From Heterodera schachtii (lineage: Eukaryota > Nematoda > Chromadorea > Rhabditida > Heteroderidae): DNA of 64,000 nucleotides. Of this stretch, positions 1 through 10,918 are shown in pieces. The DNA lies in contig SIJG01000032.1 of assembly GCA_023374025.1 (NCBI GenBank), positions 211,197 to 275,196 of the forward strand, in the 5' to 3' direction. The translations under genes and the position numbers were made by a program. Position 1 is the stretch's first letter. Each line of letters begins with the position of its first letter. Below the pieces are notes generated by a model. The model ran no database searches and was not told where the DNA came from. It saw only the letters and a program-made list of their open reading frames with translations.

Positions 1-760
1 GGATTTGATTTTCCCATTAATTTACCTTTCCTCCTACTGATCAGTGGGCAATTTAATAATTCATTAATAAAAAAACAATCAATTTAATTATAATTTTTAC
101 TATCATCATTGTTCTGATCAGTAGGATTTGATTTTCCCATTAATTTCCATTTTCCTCCTACTGATCAGGGGCAATTTAATAATTCAATAATAAAAAAAAA
201 CAATCAATTTAATTATAATTTTTACTATCATCATTGTTCTGATCAGTAGGATTTGATTTTCCATTAATTTACCTTTCCTCCTACTGATCAGTGGGCAATT
301 TAATAATTCATTAATAAAAAAAACAATCAATTAATTATAATTTTTACTATCATCATTGTTCTGATCAGTAGGATTTGATTTTATTTCTTTTTCTCCTACT
401 GATCAGTGGGCAATTTAATAATTCAATAATAAAAAACAATCAATTTTATTATAATTTTTACTATCTTCAGTCTTCTGATCAGTAGGATTTGATTTTCCCA
501 TTAATTTACCTTTCCTCCTACTGATCAATATTTTAGCATTTGATGAACAGTGTTAGTATTTAAGCATAACAATGCTCAAGCTTTTAATTCATCAGCTAAA
601 TTTCTTTTTGCTTTTATAATTCGTTCAAAAATTCATAAATCTATTTTTAAAAAGTGCTCTGAGGGGCTACACCCCTGCCCCACGAATTTTTGTTTTTTTG
701 CTTCCAGATTCCCGTGGTTATTTCCAACGCAAGAACCTTAATTACCTGCTAATTTCTTAA
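1..760 (+). repeat. R1 dispersed repeat, copy 1, with tandem array
   Basis: Positions 1-530 hold four to five tandem units of about 120 bp. Each unit starts with ggatttgattttcccatt and contains the near-palindromic pairs ctactgatcagtgg and ctgatcagtagg. From 540 to 760 follows a unique tail with the words ctcaagcttttaattcatc and gaggggctacacccctgcc. The same tail follows the same units at 8836-9300, and in reverse orientation at 45480-45840, so this is a dispersed family (called R1 here). No open frame of interest lies in it. The left end is cut by the window edge. Confidence 0.85.
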
Positions 761-1170
761 AATAATTTTCTAAATATTTAATTTTTGATATGGTTAACAA
801 GGGGGGAGCGGAGTCTGGTCTGCACCTTCGGAAAATTTTTCGATTTTCCACTGATTTTTTAATAAATTCACTAAAAATTCGTAATTTGGTCGATTTTCGG
901 AAAAATATCGAGAAATTGTTTGTGAAATTTTATGAAAAAGGTCTTGAAGGAGGTACCAACAAAGAAATCAAAAATTTTCGCAAAACTATTAATTTTCCTT
1001 TAAAAATATCCGGTGGAGGGATGTACTTACCCCTCCCCCTAGGATCAGCGGTTTTATCTCGGATTCGGTGAGAAATGACAATTTTAATTAGTTTTTTATA
1101 GAAAAAGGAGGACATCCGCTTCGCTTATAAAAAAAAATCATGTTTCATAATAAATAATAAATTAAGGAAA
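761..1170. other. intergenic, no gene seen
   Basis: AT-rich spacer between R1 and the first gene. The short open frames here overlap on both strands and show no splice context or protein-like composition. The last few bases before 1171 read attaaggaaa, a possible trans-splice acceptor (AAG) four bases before the ATG. Confidence 0.5.
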
Positions 1171-3147
1171 ATGAAATCAATTTTCTTTTTTTTCTTTGCA
1201 CTTTTCCACCTTTTACCGAATTTGGTCGATGCTGGCAACTGTCTTTCTTCTGGCACCGGTTAAAATATTCATATAAAATTTATTCTTAATTAAAGCATCA
1301 GTTTTACTTATCAAATTCAGGTAAGACATTTGAAGAATATTGCGGTAGTTTAATAAATCTAACTGATTGTGAAGCTGAAGCAAGAGCATGTAAATATGAA
1401 AACAATAAATGCATACCAATGCGTCGGATTGGAGATGTGATAATCAGAGCCAAGGTAATTAAATGGACAAGCTTAATATAAAGTTAGGTCTAACAAGGGA
1501 AGTGCACGAACTGTAAGTCGGAAAATGCATATGAGTTTATATACCATTTTGATAACAGTTGTTTTTTAATTGTTTTATTTTGTTATTCATTAATTCAATT
1601 ATTTCTTTTAATTATTATGTTGGTTTTGAATCCGGGAAATATCCAAAAAAAAAAAAAATATGCGAATTTAACTTAAATTTTGCTGATTTTCCTTACTTGA
1701 GCACCATCGCTGAAGGGAAAACGCAGTCGAAATTCCGATTTTTTGAGGCCCCATAAATTTTTGATTCCTGGCTTTTGGAGACGTAAAATCAAAAATTCCA
1801 CAATAGAAGTCGACCATTCTCCTATTCAATAATATTATATATAATACACGTGGTGCGACATTTGGGGACCCGACATTTGGGGATTTTAATAAAACAAAAA
1901 AAAAAAAAATTTAATTTTATGTCCAAAATTAGACAAATTTACGTCTGCTTTAGCCAGAGTTATTTCCATTGCAAGAAAAAACAAAATAATATTTTTTAAA
2001 TAACTCTGTTTCCGGACTCACCGAAAGGAAGTAGCATCATTTTGAGCACATGCTAACCACAACACAAAACAAATCGCAATATTTTTTAAGTACAGTACAC
2101 CTTTTTCCAATTTTTATTTAAAACGCCTTTTCCAAGGGCCAACGGGAACGGAAATTCGTCAAGGGTATTCAAAAAGTTCCAGACGGCTTTGCTGTCTAAT
2201 TGCGTATAGCAAAAAATGCTGAGATCATTTTTTCTGTTTCTTATCTTTCGAGTGACTTTGTGCGGTGCTTTAAATTAATTTTTTTTTTTTTGTGACTCAC
2301 TTGCAAAGCAAATTTCAGTCCGGAAACAGAGTTATTTAAAAAATATTATTTTGTTTTTTCTTGCAATGGAAATAACTCTGGTTAAAGCAGACGTAAATTT
2401 GTCTAATTTTGGACATAAAATTAAATTTTTTATATTTTTGTTTTATTAAAATCCCCAAATGTCGGGTCCCCAATTGTCGGGTTCCCTAAGTGTCGGACCC
2501 CCAAATGTCGGGTCCCTAAAAGTCGGGTCCCCAAATGTCGGGATCCCCAAAAGTCAGGTCCCCAAATGTCGGGATCCCCAAATGTCGGGTCCCCAAATGT
2601 CGGGTTCCCTAAGTGTCGGATCCCCAAATGTCGGGATCCCAAAAAGTCGGTCCCCAAGTTGCAAATCCCCAAAGTCGGGTAGCCATAATACATATGCATT
2701 TTCCAATTTGCAGTTCGCACTCATCCCTCGTAAGTATGTTTTCTGATTCGGGATTGTTTTTTTTTTTGATTAAAATTAGCAAAGCCCAAAAAATTCCGAT
2801 TCTAAGAAATTAAAGGAATTCAAATTTTGAGTGTAATTCAAAAGTAACAAAAAAAAAAAAAGTTTTCAAATTTTAGTTTTCCAGGGAAATTAAATTAACC
2901 GATTGATATACATAAGTTCTCCAACCTAATAAGCAAATTCAAATCCCATTTAAACAAATGAATTCGAATTTTTCAGAAACATAATAAAGCATGGAAAAAA
3001 GCTTGTGGTGGTTTTACGGATGCTCGGAACTGTGACAAAATTATAGTTACTCCATGTCAATGGTATCATCCCCAGAATCACTGTACAGCTCATTTACACC
3101 CATTGCTGTTTTATTATACCATCGAAATTGGAGCAAAGAAAGATTGA
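1171..3147 (+). CDS. two-repeat cysteine-rich secreted protein (3 exons)
   Basis: Proposed exons are 1171-1258, 1321-1454 and 2977-3147; phases close (1, then 0) and give 130 aa. Residues 1-22 form a strong signal peptide (M-K-S-I then a run of Phe and other hydrophobics, ending V-D-A-G). The mature part holds nine Cys in two similar blocks. Block 1 (exon 2) has spacing C-x8-C-x6-C-x6-C starting at Y-C-G-S; block 2 (exon 3) has C-x8-C-x7-C-x8-C starting at A-C-G-G. This suggests an internal duplication of a small disulfide-rich module, one per exon. I do not recognise the family. Intron 2 is 1.5 kb because a foldback transposon (1849-2684) sits in it. The signal peptide and even Cys spacing suggest an extracellular product. 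The last 15 residues after C-T-A-H are less certain, since the stop could belong to retained intron. Confidence 0.72.
1849..2684. mobile_element. foldback transposon FB1 with 8-bp TSD
   Basis: This 836-bp element is flanked by the exact 8-bp direct repeat ataataca (1841-1848 and 2685-2692). It is a giant inverted repeat: 1860-2018 (agacaaatttacgtctgc through ctctgtttccggact) recurs reversed at 2317-2450. The right end carries about 12 degenerate tandem copies of the word tccccaaatgtcggg; the left end has two. The outer ends are cgtggtgcgacattt on the left and agtcgggtagcc on the right. There is no transposase frame, so it is non-autonomous. It lies inside intron 2 of the Cys-rich gene. Confidence 0.85.
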
Positions 3148-4045
3148 TTTGGGGAAAGATGATTTGTAGTATTCTTTTTTTTTTTGTTATGTTGCTGAAT
3201 TTGTGCGGGAAAATTGGACCATTTTGTTGTTGCACACCAATTTTCATGTTGGGTTGATAAAAAATTTGTTGTTGCCTATTTTTCGTGGTGCGACATTTGA
3301 GGACTTGACATTTGAGGACCCGACATTTGAGGACCCGACTTTTGAGGACACGACATTTGAGGATTTGACATTTGAGGACCCGACATTTGCGGATATTCCC
3401 GACATTTGAGGACCCGACTTTTGAGGACCCGACATTTGAGGATATACACAATTTCAAAAAAAAATGAATGAAAATTTTATTTATATCATTATAAAAAAGA
3501 GAAAAAGCCTTTCCCGAGGGCCAGGGAAGCAAATTATAAATTGTACCAAATGCTAGTAAGCCCTTATCAATCTTTGATTATTTTGGAAAGTTTCATAATT
3601 CAAAAACAATTTAAGATTAACTACTTCATTAAATAGAACTTGTGTTTTGGTTATTCATGAAGATCCCCTTTTTTCTATTAACATGTGGAATCATTGTTAG
3701 GACCACAAGTCAAAACAAGAATGAATTTATAATACTTTTTAATATCAGAGTATCAGAGTCATTAATTATTGTTCTGAAGAAAGGAGAGCGGATTGAATGA
3801 GTTGAACCAACTCAGGGGATAGTATTCGAGAAAGGAAAAAAACATACAGAGACAAGATTTGTTTTTAGAACAGAGCCCAGATTATTTTTCTATGCGTTAT
3901 TATGGAGAGAAGCCCAAAATATTCAAATTAGAACAATTTCATGAAAATCAATGAATTATTAAAATTTTATTACATTTTTATTTTTTCAAAAATTTTCGAT
4001 TCATGAAGACTTCCAGTTTCCAGCAGGGTTTGATTTCGTTTTCAC

Positions 4046-5240
4046 CTTTTTGGAGTGAAAGATTGGTACTTTTCGGTTTTGTGACCCCCCCTGAAATTTT
4101 CAAATAAAAAGTCATTTCTAGGGTAATTTGGGGCGCTGATCACGAATATGACATTTATTTTTCAAAATTCCGAATCCCGAACCCGAATTCGAACAAAAAT
4201 TCGAAATTCATAAATTACAATGAAAACATATTTTTAGGGGTTTTCGAGGTCGCTGAAAATGGTTATGACATCCATTTTGGTCAAATTCCAAAACCCGAAC
4301 CCGGATTCGAACAAAAAACCAGATTTAATTTACGACAAAATTTAAAATTTGAACAAAAACGATAGAACGTCAAATAAAAAAGATTGAATTTGCTTATTGC
4401 GCTAAAAAACCGCCGCACACTCGACTACGGCGGCCAGTAGGTGGGGCGAGACTATGGGCTACGGAAGAAGTCCGCGCGTGATCCGCAGGCGGTTGACTGA
4501 TTGGCGGGGGCCCTTCGGGCCCCCGCAGTCAACCGCCTGAGGCGCTCGTCAGACGTCTTCCTCCTCCCTCCGTCTCGCCCCACTACTTGCTCCGTCTTCG
4601 CATGCTCCCTTTTGCGAAATTTTTGCTTTTAATAAATTGTTATTTCCCGTTTATTATTTTTCGGTACTGAAGTGTCCATTTTCACTGGGAATCAATTGTC
4701 CCAGTGCTCAGATGACGTCGGTTCAAATTTATACCTTGTTTTTTAGACTTAGCTCATCAAGAGCTTTCGAATGATACCAAATTTGTGTGATTTTGACCGT
4801 TTTGAAAAGGTTAGGGGGACCCAATTTTTTCCATTTTTCGTGATTTAAACCGGTTCAAAAACCGGTTTAAACGCATTGCCGCATAGTTTTTTTTTATGGT
4901 TTAGGCGTTTTCAGCACCTAAGAAACCCTATAAAAGTGTTTTATATTTAACTTTTAATTTTGTCAAATCTCGGTTTTTTGTTCGAATCCGGGTTCGGGTT
5001 TTGGAATTTGGCCAAAATGGATGTCATAACCGTTTTCAGCGACCTCGAAAACCCCTAGAAATATGTTTTCCTTGTAATTTATGAATTTAAAAATTTTGTT
5101 CGAATTCGGGTTCGGGATTCGGAATTTTGAAAAATAAATGTCATATTAGTGATCAGCGCCTCAAATTACCCTAGAAATCGCTTTTTATTTGAAAGTTTCA
5201 GGGGGGGTCACAAAACCGAAAAGAACCGAAAGATTTTCAC
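4046..5240. mobile_element. nested long-inverted-repeat element
   Basis: About 270 bp at the left (from cttttcggttttgtgacc, 4064, to 4330) returns reversed at 4960-5222, including the matching word pair attccaaaacccgaaccc and gggttcgggttttggaat. The spacer is about 630 bp and contains a GC-rich palindrome. Exact ends and the target duplication could not be fixed; ttttcac occurs on both sides and is one candidate. No coding capacity is seen. Confidence 0.7.
4487..4538. repeat. GC-rich perfect hairpin
   Basis: The outer stem aggcggttgactg (4487-4499) pairs with cagtcaaccgcct (4526-4538). The inner stem gcgggggccc (4504-4513) pairs with gggcccccgc (4517-4526) around a ttc loop. It lies in the middle of a roughly 200-bp GC-rich patch (about 4410-4610) inside an otherwise AT-rich element. 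The patch itself is an imperfect palindrome: gtggggcgagac at left, gtctcgccccac at right. Confidence 0.85.
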
Positions 5241-5252
5241 ATCACTAATGAA

Positions 5253-5917
5253 CAGGGTTGCCAGATAAAAATTTTAAAAAGCCTCATTTGGCAGGCAAAA
5301 AAGCCTCATTTTGGGTTAAAAAGCCTCATTTTTACAAAATGTATTTAAACACGTTTAAAATGTTCAAATGTTATATTTTTGATTGTCCATGATCAATTTG
5401 AGCATTTTTTTTTGTTAGAAATAAGCATTTTTTGGGATTCTGAACATGAAAAACGAAGTTGATTTTTTTGCGGCGCTTTTCCCAAAAAACTTTTGGGGCG
5501 CAAGTGGGGCCGGCGGTGCCGATAGGCGCCGCCGGGAAAAATTTTGTAATTTTCAATGCGATTTGTTAACAGATTTTGTCCGAAAAATGACCAAATTTTG
5601 CGATTTTGAGCAAATTTTTGCTTGTAAATTAAGGATTTTTACGGTCCGGCGGTGCCGATAGGCGCCGCCGGGGGAAAAATTAAGAATTTTGACCATATTT
5701 TTAGCATATTTTCATTAAAAAAATTCTTTAAATTGCCAAACATTATGCCAATATCAAAATTTAAAAGATTCTGAGGATTTTCCCCAAAAGCCTCAAAAAT
5801 CCTCAAAATTTCTCAAAAAGCCACAAAAATCCTCAAATCCTCATTTTTCAAAAAAATCCTCATTGACCTATTAAAAAGCCACAAAATGAGGATAAATCCT
5901 CAGATCTGGCAACCCTG
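5253..5917. mobile_element. hAT-type MITE (665 bp), TIR cagggttgccagat
   Basis: The terminal inverted repeats are cagggttgccagat and atctggcaaccctg. The exact 8-bp target duplication is ctaatgaa at 5245-5252 and 5918-5925. An 8-bp duplication with a CAGGG start is the hAT superfamily signature. The interior has repeated aaaagcctcattt words near both ends and two copies of the GC-rich word cggtgccgataggcgccgcc at about 5514 and 5648. No transposase frame. It sits inside FB2, so it is younger than FB2. Confidence 0.88.
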
Positions 5918-6466
5918 CTAATGAATGGCATTTTTTTGTGGGGAAAGGCAAAAAAATTCAGATATCTTTTAATACATTTTAATTTACAAACTTTTTGTGT
6001 TAAATGCGATCCAAAATGATCAAAGATTGACAGGAGCTTCCCAGCTGGTATAATTTATATCGTGTTCAATTGCTGTTAGTCTGAGCAAATTGAATATTAG
6101 GATGACTTGTAAATCATTAAGAAAGAAAAAGGCTGTGAATCTCCAAAATTAAATTTGAAATCATTATTTGTGCTGTCAAATATTTAATTATTCGGTTGTC
6201 CTTAATGCTTTTTGATACATTGCACCCGTTGGCCCTTGGGAAAGGCCTTTTCTCTTTTTTATAATGATTTAATTTCATTTTTTTTTGAAATTGTGTATAT
6301 CCTCAAATGTCGGGTCCTCAAAAGTCGGGTCCTCAAATGTCGGGAATATCCGCAAAAGTCGGGTCCTCAAATGTCAAATCCTCAAATGTCGGGTCCTCAA
6401 AAGTCGGGTCCTCAAATGTCGGGTCCTCAAATGTCAAGTCCTCAAATGTCGGGTAGCCCTATTTTT

Positions 6467-7520
6467 ATTCATTTTTTTTATAAAATTTTTTATAAAGCGA
6501 ATAGAATGCAATTTTTTTTAACTTTTATTATCACAATTTTTTTTTTCATGATAATAGGGCTAATTTTTTAAATTTTTTACCTATTTTTCCGAGCTCCCTA
6601 TGGCTTGAAACGCACGAAAAATATGTTGTTTTTTTCGGTTGTTGTTAAGCCAGTTTTCGAGTTAATAGCAACTACTTTCTAGTTTTTTTTATTTTTAGCA
6701 CCTAAAAACTAAAAAATTTTTTCAAAAAAACTATTTTCAACTATTTTTTCACCACTCTAATTATTCATATGGATCAGAGATGATATTCCCATATATTCGT
6801 CGACTCAAAACTAGGTTTTGAAATATTAACATTTAATAGTCAAAAAACCCGAGATGGGTTTTTAATTAATTTTTCGACGACTCAAATTTTTTGATTTTGA
6901 AATGTTAACAATTTGAAAAGCAAAAAACCCGAGATGGGTTTTTAATTAATTTGTAAATAAGCATCTTTCGAAGTGGTTCTCATAACTGCACATCTCAACT
7001 GGTGATGAACCCGGTCAAAAGTTTATTGAATTGGCCATGGACAAAGTGTGAAAGTTGTAGGTATGGATGGGCCAAGTTGCGTATGAAATTGCACAAGAAC
7101 AGTGAAGGAAAGAAAAAGTAAGGCCAAGTTTTGTTAAAAATGGCTATTCCATGTCCATTAGGGAATTCCTGATCTTGATCTTGGAGACCTTGACCAGGGA
7201 TCAGACGGATTTTTTTCACACTAATATAAAATATTTTTAATCTGGCATAATGTTTTCCGCCGACCGGATAAGTAGTCGTGAAAAACGGTATTTTTAATCC
7301 AGAAACCTGATCCGGGTCAAATTCTCTAATGCTGATCCTGATCCTTGGTTTTCCAAAAGCCCGGGCTCTACTAATTACCTATAAGGATTAAAGAGACGAA
7401 TTCCCATGTAGTCCGACTCCACTAGTTTTTGAAAATATTAACAATTTAATAATGCAAAACTCGACATGGTTGTTTAATACTTCAGGACTAGGCAGTCGTT
7501 TTTTTTTGAATTTTCTTTTT
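6467..7520. repeat. AT-rich spacer with a dispersed repeat family
   Basis: The word gtcgactcaaaactaggttt followed by aatattaacatttaatag occurs at about 6799-6840. A relative with cccgagatgggtttttaatt occurs at 6847-6873 and again at 6927-6954. A third copy (ccgactccactagtttttg with aactcgacatggttg) is at 7408-7475, and a reversed copy is at about 44270-44370. No coding region is supported here. The open frame at 6995-7219 (-) lacks splice or homology support. Confidence 0.55.
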
Positions 7521-8139
7521 TGCTACAAGGCAGGTTAATAAAAGTTAATTAAGCATAATTTTTACGATTAAATTAAAAAAAAATCTCGTAAAAATTATTT
7601 ATTGAAAGTTAGCCAATATTTTTTAGATTTATTTCTCAATGATTAAATAATCGGAAGCCATTTTCTTCTCTTTATATTTGCAAAATTTTATTTCCCTCAT
7701 TTTCATTATGGGTCAATTGCTTTATGAACAAAAAATGTTAAATTTAAATAATATTGAAAAAAAGTCAATTTATGAAAAGGAAATTAAAGAGCTTTTGGTC
7801 AACAATTTTTCACATTATTCCTCCTTATTCTTTCACCGATAATTTGACAATGTGAATTTTATTTATTTAATTTTATTTATTTATTTTATTTATTTATTTT
7901 TATTAACTTTTTTTTAAATTCGCCTAGTACGCAATTTGTTCTTAGAAAGGAATTTATGTGGATTAGTTCTATTTTGGCATTTTACATTTTTATTTTTATC
8001 CAAAATCCAATAAATCCCTTAACAATATCACATTACAATACAAAAACAAATGCTTTAACCTTTATTAAAATTTTTTCTTGAATAAAAAAGAAAATTGTGT
8101 TTAAAATGGGATTATTTTTATTTTACATAGAATCATTTT
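7521..8139. other. AT-rich intergenic, nothing recognised
   Basis: Low-complexity AT-rich DNA with tttattta runs near 7855-7915. No exon-like stretch was seen on either strand. Confidence 0.5.
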
Positions 8140-8295
8140 CAAGCCCGTAGCCAGAAAAAATATTTCGGAGGAGGAAAATCTGAAGTTTTTTAATTAAAAT
8201 TTTTTAAATTTGCCTATTTTCCCTGGAAAACTTTCATTTCGGAGGGGGGGGGGGGAGGGAATTCCCTCCCCCCTCCCCCTTGGGCTACGGACCTG
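8140..8295. mobile_element. small MITE (156 bp)
   Basis: The left end caagcccgtagcc and right end gggctacggacctg are inverted relatives. The direct repeat tcatttt flanks the element at 8133-8139 and 8296-8302 (7 bp). The interior has a G-run facing a C-run around the palindrome ggagggaattccctcc. Confidence 0.6.
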
Positions 8296-8302
8296 TCATT
8301 TT

Positions 8303-9370
8303 GGAAAAAGAAGCCGGCGCCAAACATTCCACTTAATCAGTACTTTATTAAATATGTAAATAAATTAATTTTCTAAATTTAAGAAGGAACTAATTATTTC
8401 GTTATAAGGGAGCCTTAGAATTTATAATGGAAATTCGGAAATAATATCAAATTTTTCTTTTTTCTGGTCAATAGAGTGAGGGGGAGGCGAGTTGGGTCGC
8501 CCAATTGACGTCACCGTTTGATTAAAAGAGGTAAATGGGAAGAAATGCCAAATAGGGAATGAATCTAAGGCCCTGGATTCAATGGTCGAATTCCCTAATT
8601 TGACACTATGCCCGCTGGGCCGAATCACTTACAATCGGATTTATGTTTTTTTACATTATTTTTACTTTTTAAATTCCATTAGAATACATTTTTCTAATAA
8701 TGATTAATAGGCAATAAATTCAATGAAAAAATGGAAAATTTTATTAAAATAGTTAAGCATTGATTTTGTATTTGTTAAATTAATATACAATTCCCTGCGG
8801 GGAATTTAATAATTCTATAATTTACTATCTTCATCCTTCTGATCAGTAGGATTTGATTTTATTTTCATTAATTTACATTTTCCTCCTACTGATCAGTGGG
8901 CAATTTCATAATTAGATAATAAAAAACAATCAATTTTATTATAATTTTTACTATCTTCAGTCTTCTGATCAGTAGGATTTGATTTATTTCCATTAATTTA
9001 CATTTTCCTCCTACTGATCAGTGGGCAATTTAATAATTCGATAATAAAAACAATCAATTTTATTATAATTTTTACTATCTTCACATTTGACCAGTTTGTT
9101 AGTATTTAAGCCAAACAATGCTCAAGCTCTTAATTCATCAGTTAGATTTTTTTTGATTTCATAATTCATTTAAAAATTCATAAATATTTTTAAAGCAATA
9201 GAGACCTGCTGAGGGGCTACACCCCCTGCCCTCCGGATTTTCCGATTTTTTGCTTTCCATTCCCGGGGTCATTTCCAACGCAGAGTCGTAGTTCCCTGTA
9301 AAATTCTCAAGACAAAATAATTTTTTAAATATTATAGCTTTTAATTTACAATAAATAATATTTTTTATTT
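8303..9370 (+). repeat. R1 dispersed repeat, copy 2 (longest form)
   Basis: The first part (about 8340-8740) contains gaggtaaatgggaagaaatgcc and cgctgggccgaatcac, which recur reversed at about 45960-46290 and partly at 10440-10560. The second part (8836-9080) has two tandem 120-bp units with the tgatcag palindromes. The third part (9090-9300) is the tail with ctcaagctcttaattcatc and aggggctacaccccctgcc. This copy shows the complete order of R1 modules, about 1 kb in all. The open frame at 8422-8628 (-) lies wholly in the repeat and is not called as a gene. Confidence 0.8.
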
Positions 9371-10010
9371 GAGTTCAAAAAACTCAAAAGAAACATGTAA
9401 ATTTTGTGGAAAATAATAAATTCAATTGATAATACAATAAGATTTAGTAGTAACAATAACAAATTGCATCCGATCATGTTAACCAATTAACAAGGAATGT
9501 TATTTACGTATGCGTTCCTTGTTTAGAATAATTAAGTCTAAATCAACGAAAATTAAATCGAAGTGTCAAAAATATTTCACCAAAACAATGTTTTTTAATT
9601 GCAATTCTTTCACTAATTCTATACATAACAAATCCGGTTCGATTAGAATACCTGCGCGAAAGTTATTCGATCGGTTCATGGCGCATAAAATTATATATGG
9701 CCGAAGAAATCTGAAAACTTTGCTCTATTTTCAATCCATCAAAAAAAAAAAACTTGCTTTTTTGAACATTTTTCGTCATAACTTTCTTTAAACTTAATGA
9801 AACCTTTTTGAAATTTTGTAGAATATTAGAACACACTTAAGGCTACCGAAAGAGATTAATAGCGATTCCCGAAAGGATTCAAGTGTTTTCCAACCGGTCT
9901 CTTCTTTAATGGGTGCTATGTCGTTATAAAAAAAAGCCATCAAAAAGGGCATTATAAAAAAAAAGCATTCTAATAGCAGCCTACAAAAAGAAAAAATTTC
10001 ATCAAGTTTT
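9371..10010. other. intergenic, nothing firm
   Basis: Short open frames exist (9510-9791 +, 9794-10030 -), but they lie partly in a repeat with the word cataactttctttaaac and have no splice context. Nothing further was recognised. Confidence 0.45.
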
Positions 10011-10275
10011 TTGAGCAAAGTTATGGCCAAAAGTACTCAAGGAACCGGGTTTTCAAACATTTTTGTCCATAACTTTTTTGAAACATAACAAAAAAAATTT
10101 TAAATTTGCAGGCTAATAAAAAATCATTGGGCTCGCGAACATAGCAAGATCACTTTTTGTTCGTTCTTTTGATCAGAATTTTTGATGATCAAAGTAATTT
10201 TATTTATAATTAAAAAATTTTAGTTCGAATTTGAAAACCCGGTTCCTTGGATCTGTTGGCCATAACTTTGCTCAA
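10011..10275. repeat. 265-bp inverted-repeat element
   Basis: The left arm ttgagcaaagttatggccaa (10011-10030), continuing to aaggaaccgggttttcaaa, is mirrored at 10219-10275 (gaaaacccggttccttgg, then ttggccataactttgctcaa). It is compatible with a MITE. The target duplication was not found. Confidence 0.6.
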
Positions 10276-10319
10276 ACTTGACCTCTATATAACCTTTGAT
10301 AATCTCTAAGTAAATAATT

Positions 10320-10810
10320 AATGCTTTTATAAATATGTAAATTAATAATTTTCCCAAATTTAACGAATTAATTCATTTGTTATAAAAAGGAGCCTTTAGT
10401 GGAAAGTTGGAAATATAAAACAAAAATATTTTTTAAATTACTATAAAATTTTCTTTTTTTCTGGTTAATAGTGAGTGAGGAAGGCGGGTTGGGTTTCCCA
10501 GTTGAAGTAGGTAAATGGGAAGAAATGCCAAATATGGAATGAAATCGGGCCCTGGATCCGATTTTTTATTTTATTTCAATTTTTACCTTTTCCTCCAACT
10601 GTTCAATATTTTACCATTTGATCAGAGTTGGTATTTAAGCCAATAATGCTCAAGCTCTTAATTCATCTGCTTGAAATATTTTTTTACTTTTTTAATTCCT
10701 TTAAAAAAATTCATAAACTTATTTTTAAAAGCAATAGAGACCTGCTGAGGGGGTTACACCCCCCCCCCCCCCTTATCCCCGGATTTTCCGATTTTTTATA
10801 GGCTGAATCA
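10320..10810 (+). repeat. R1 dispersed repeat, copy 3 (internally deleted)
   Basis: Carries the first R1 module (gtaaatgggaagaaatgcc, 10509-10527), then jumps to the tail (gctcaagctcttaattcatc with gaggggg and a C-run at 10760-10773). It lacks the tandem tgatcag units. It lies directly upstream of the possible chimeric gene at 10919, mirroring the R1 copy upstream of the family at 42-46 kb. Confidence 0.75.
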
Positions 10811-10918
10811 ACTCGATAATGAACAAATCAAAATAAATTCTTTAAGTTTTAAAATTCCTTAGGGTAATAAGACCGGAAAACTAGAACAAAATAAATCTCT
10901 TAATTGATTTGGTATTTC

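Larger units (their letters stand above)
3284..6458. mobile_element. foldback transposon FB2, 3.2 kb, 8-bp TSD
   Basis: Flanked by the exact direct repeat ctattttt (3276-3283 and 6459-6466). The outer ends match FB1 (cgtggtgcgac on the left, gtcgggtagcc on the right). The termini are arrays of about 12 copies of the 14-15-base word tcctcaaatgtcggg, arranged in mirror order, including a variant with ggaatatccgc at the same rank in both arms. The inverted arms continue inward past the arrays to about 3600 and 6010 (atcaatctttgatt on the left, atcaaagattgacagg on the right). The centre holds two younger insertions, an inverted-repeat element (about 4046-5240) and a hAT MITE (5253-5917). No transposase was found. 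Confidence 0.85.

Noticed and set aside
2430..2746. Open frames with repeated G-S-P-N-V-like words on both strands
   Set aside because: They are readings of the 14-15-base subterminal arrays of FB1. The frame survives because the repeat has few stops, and nothing supports translation. The same applies to frames at 3047-3532 and 6212-6571.
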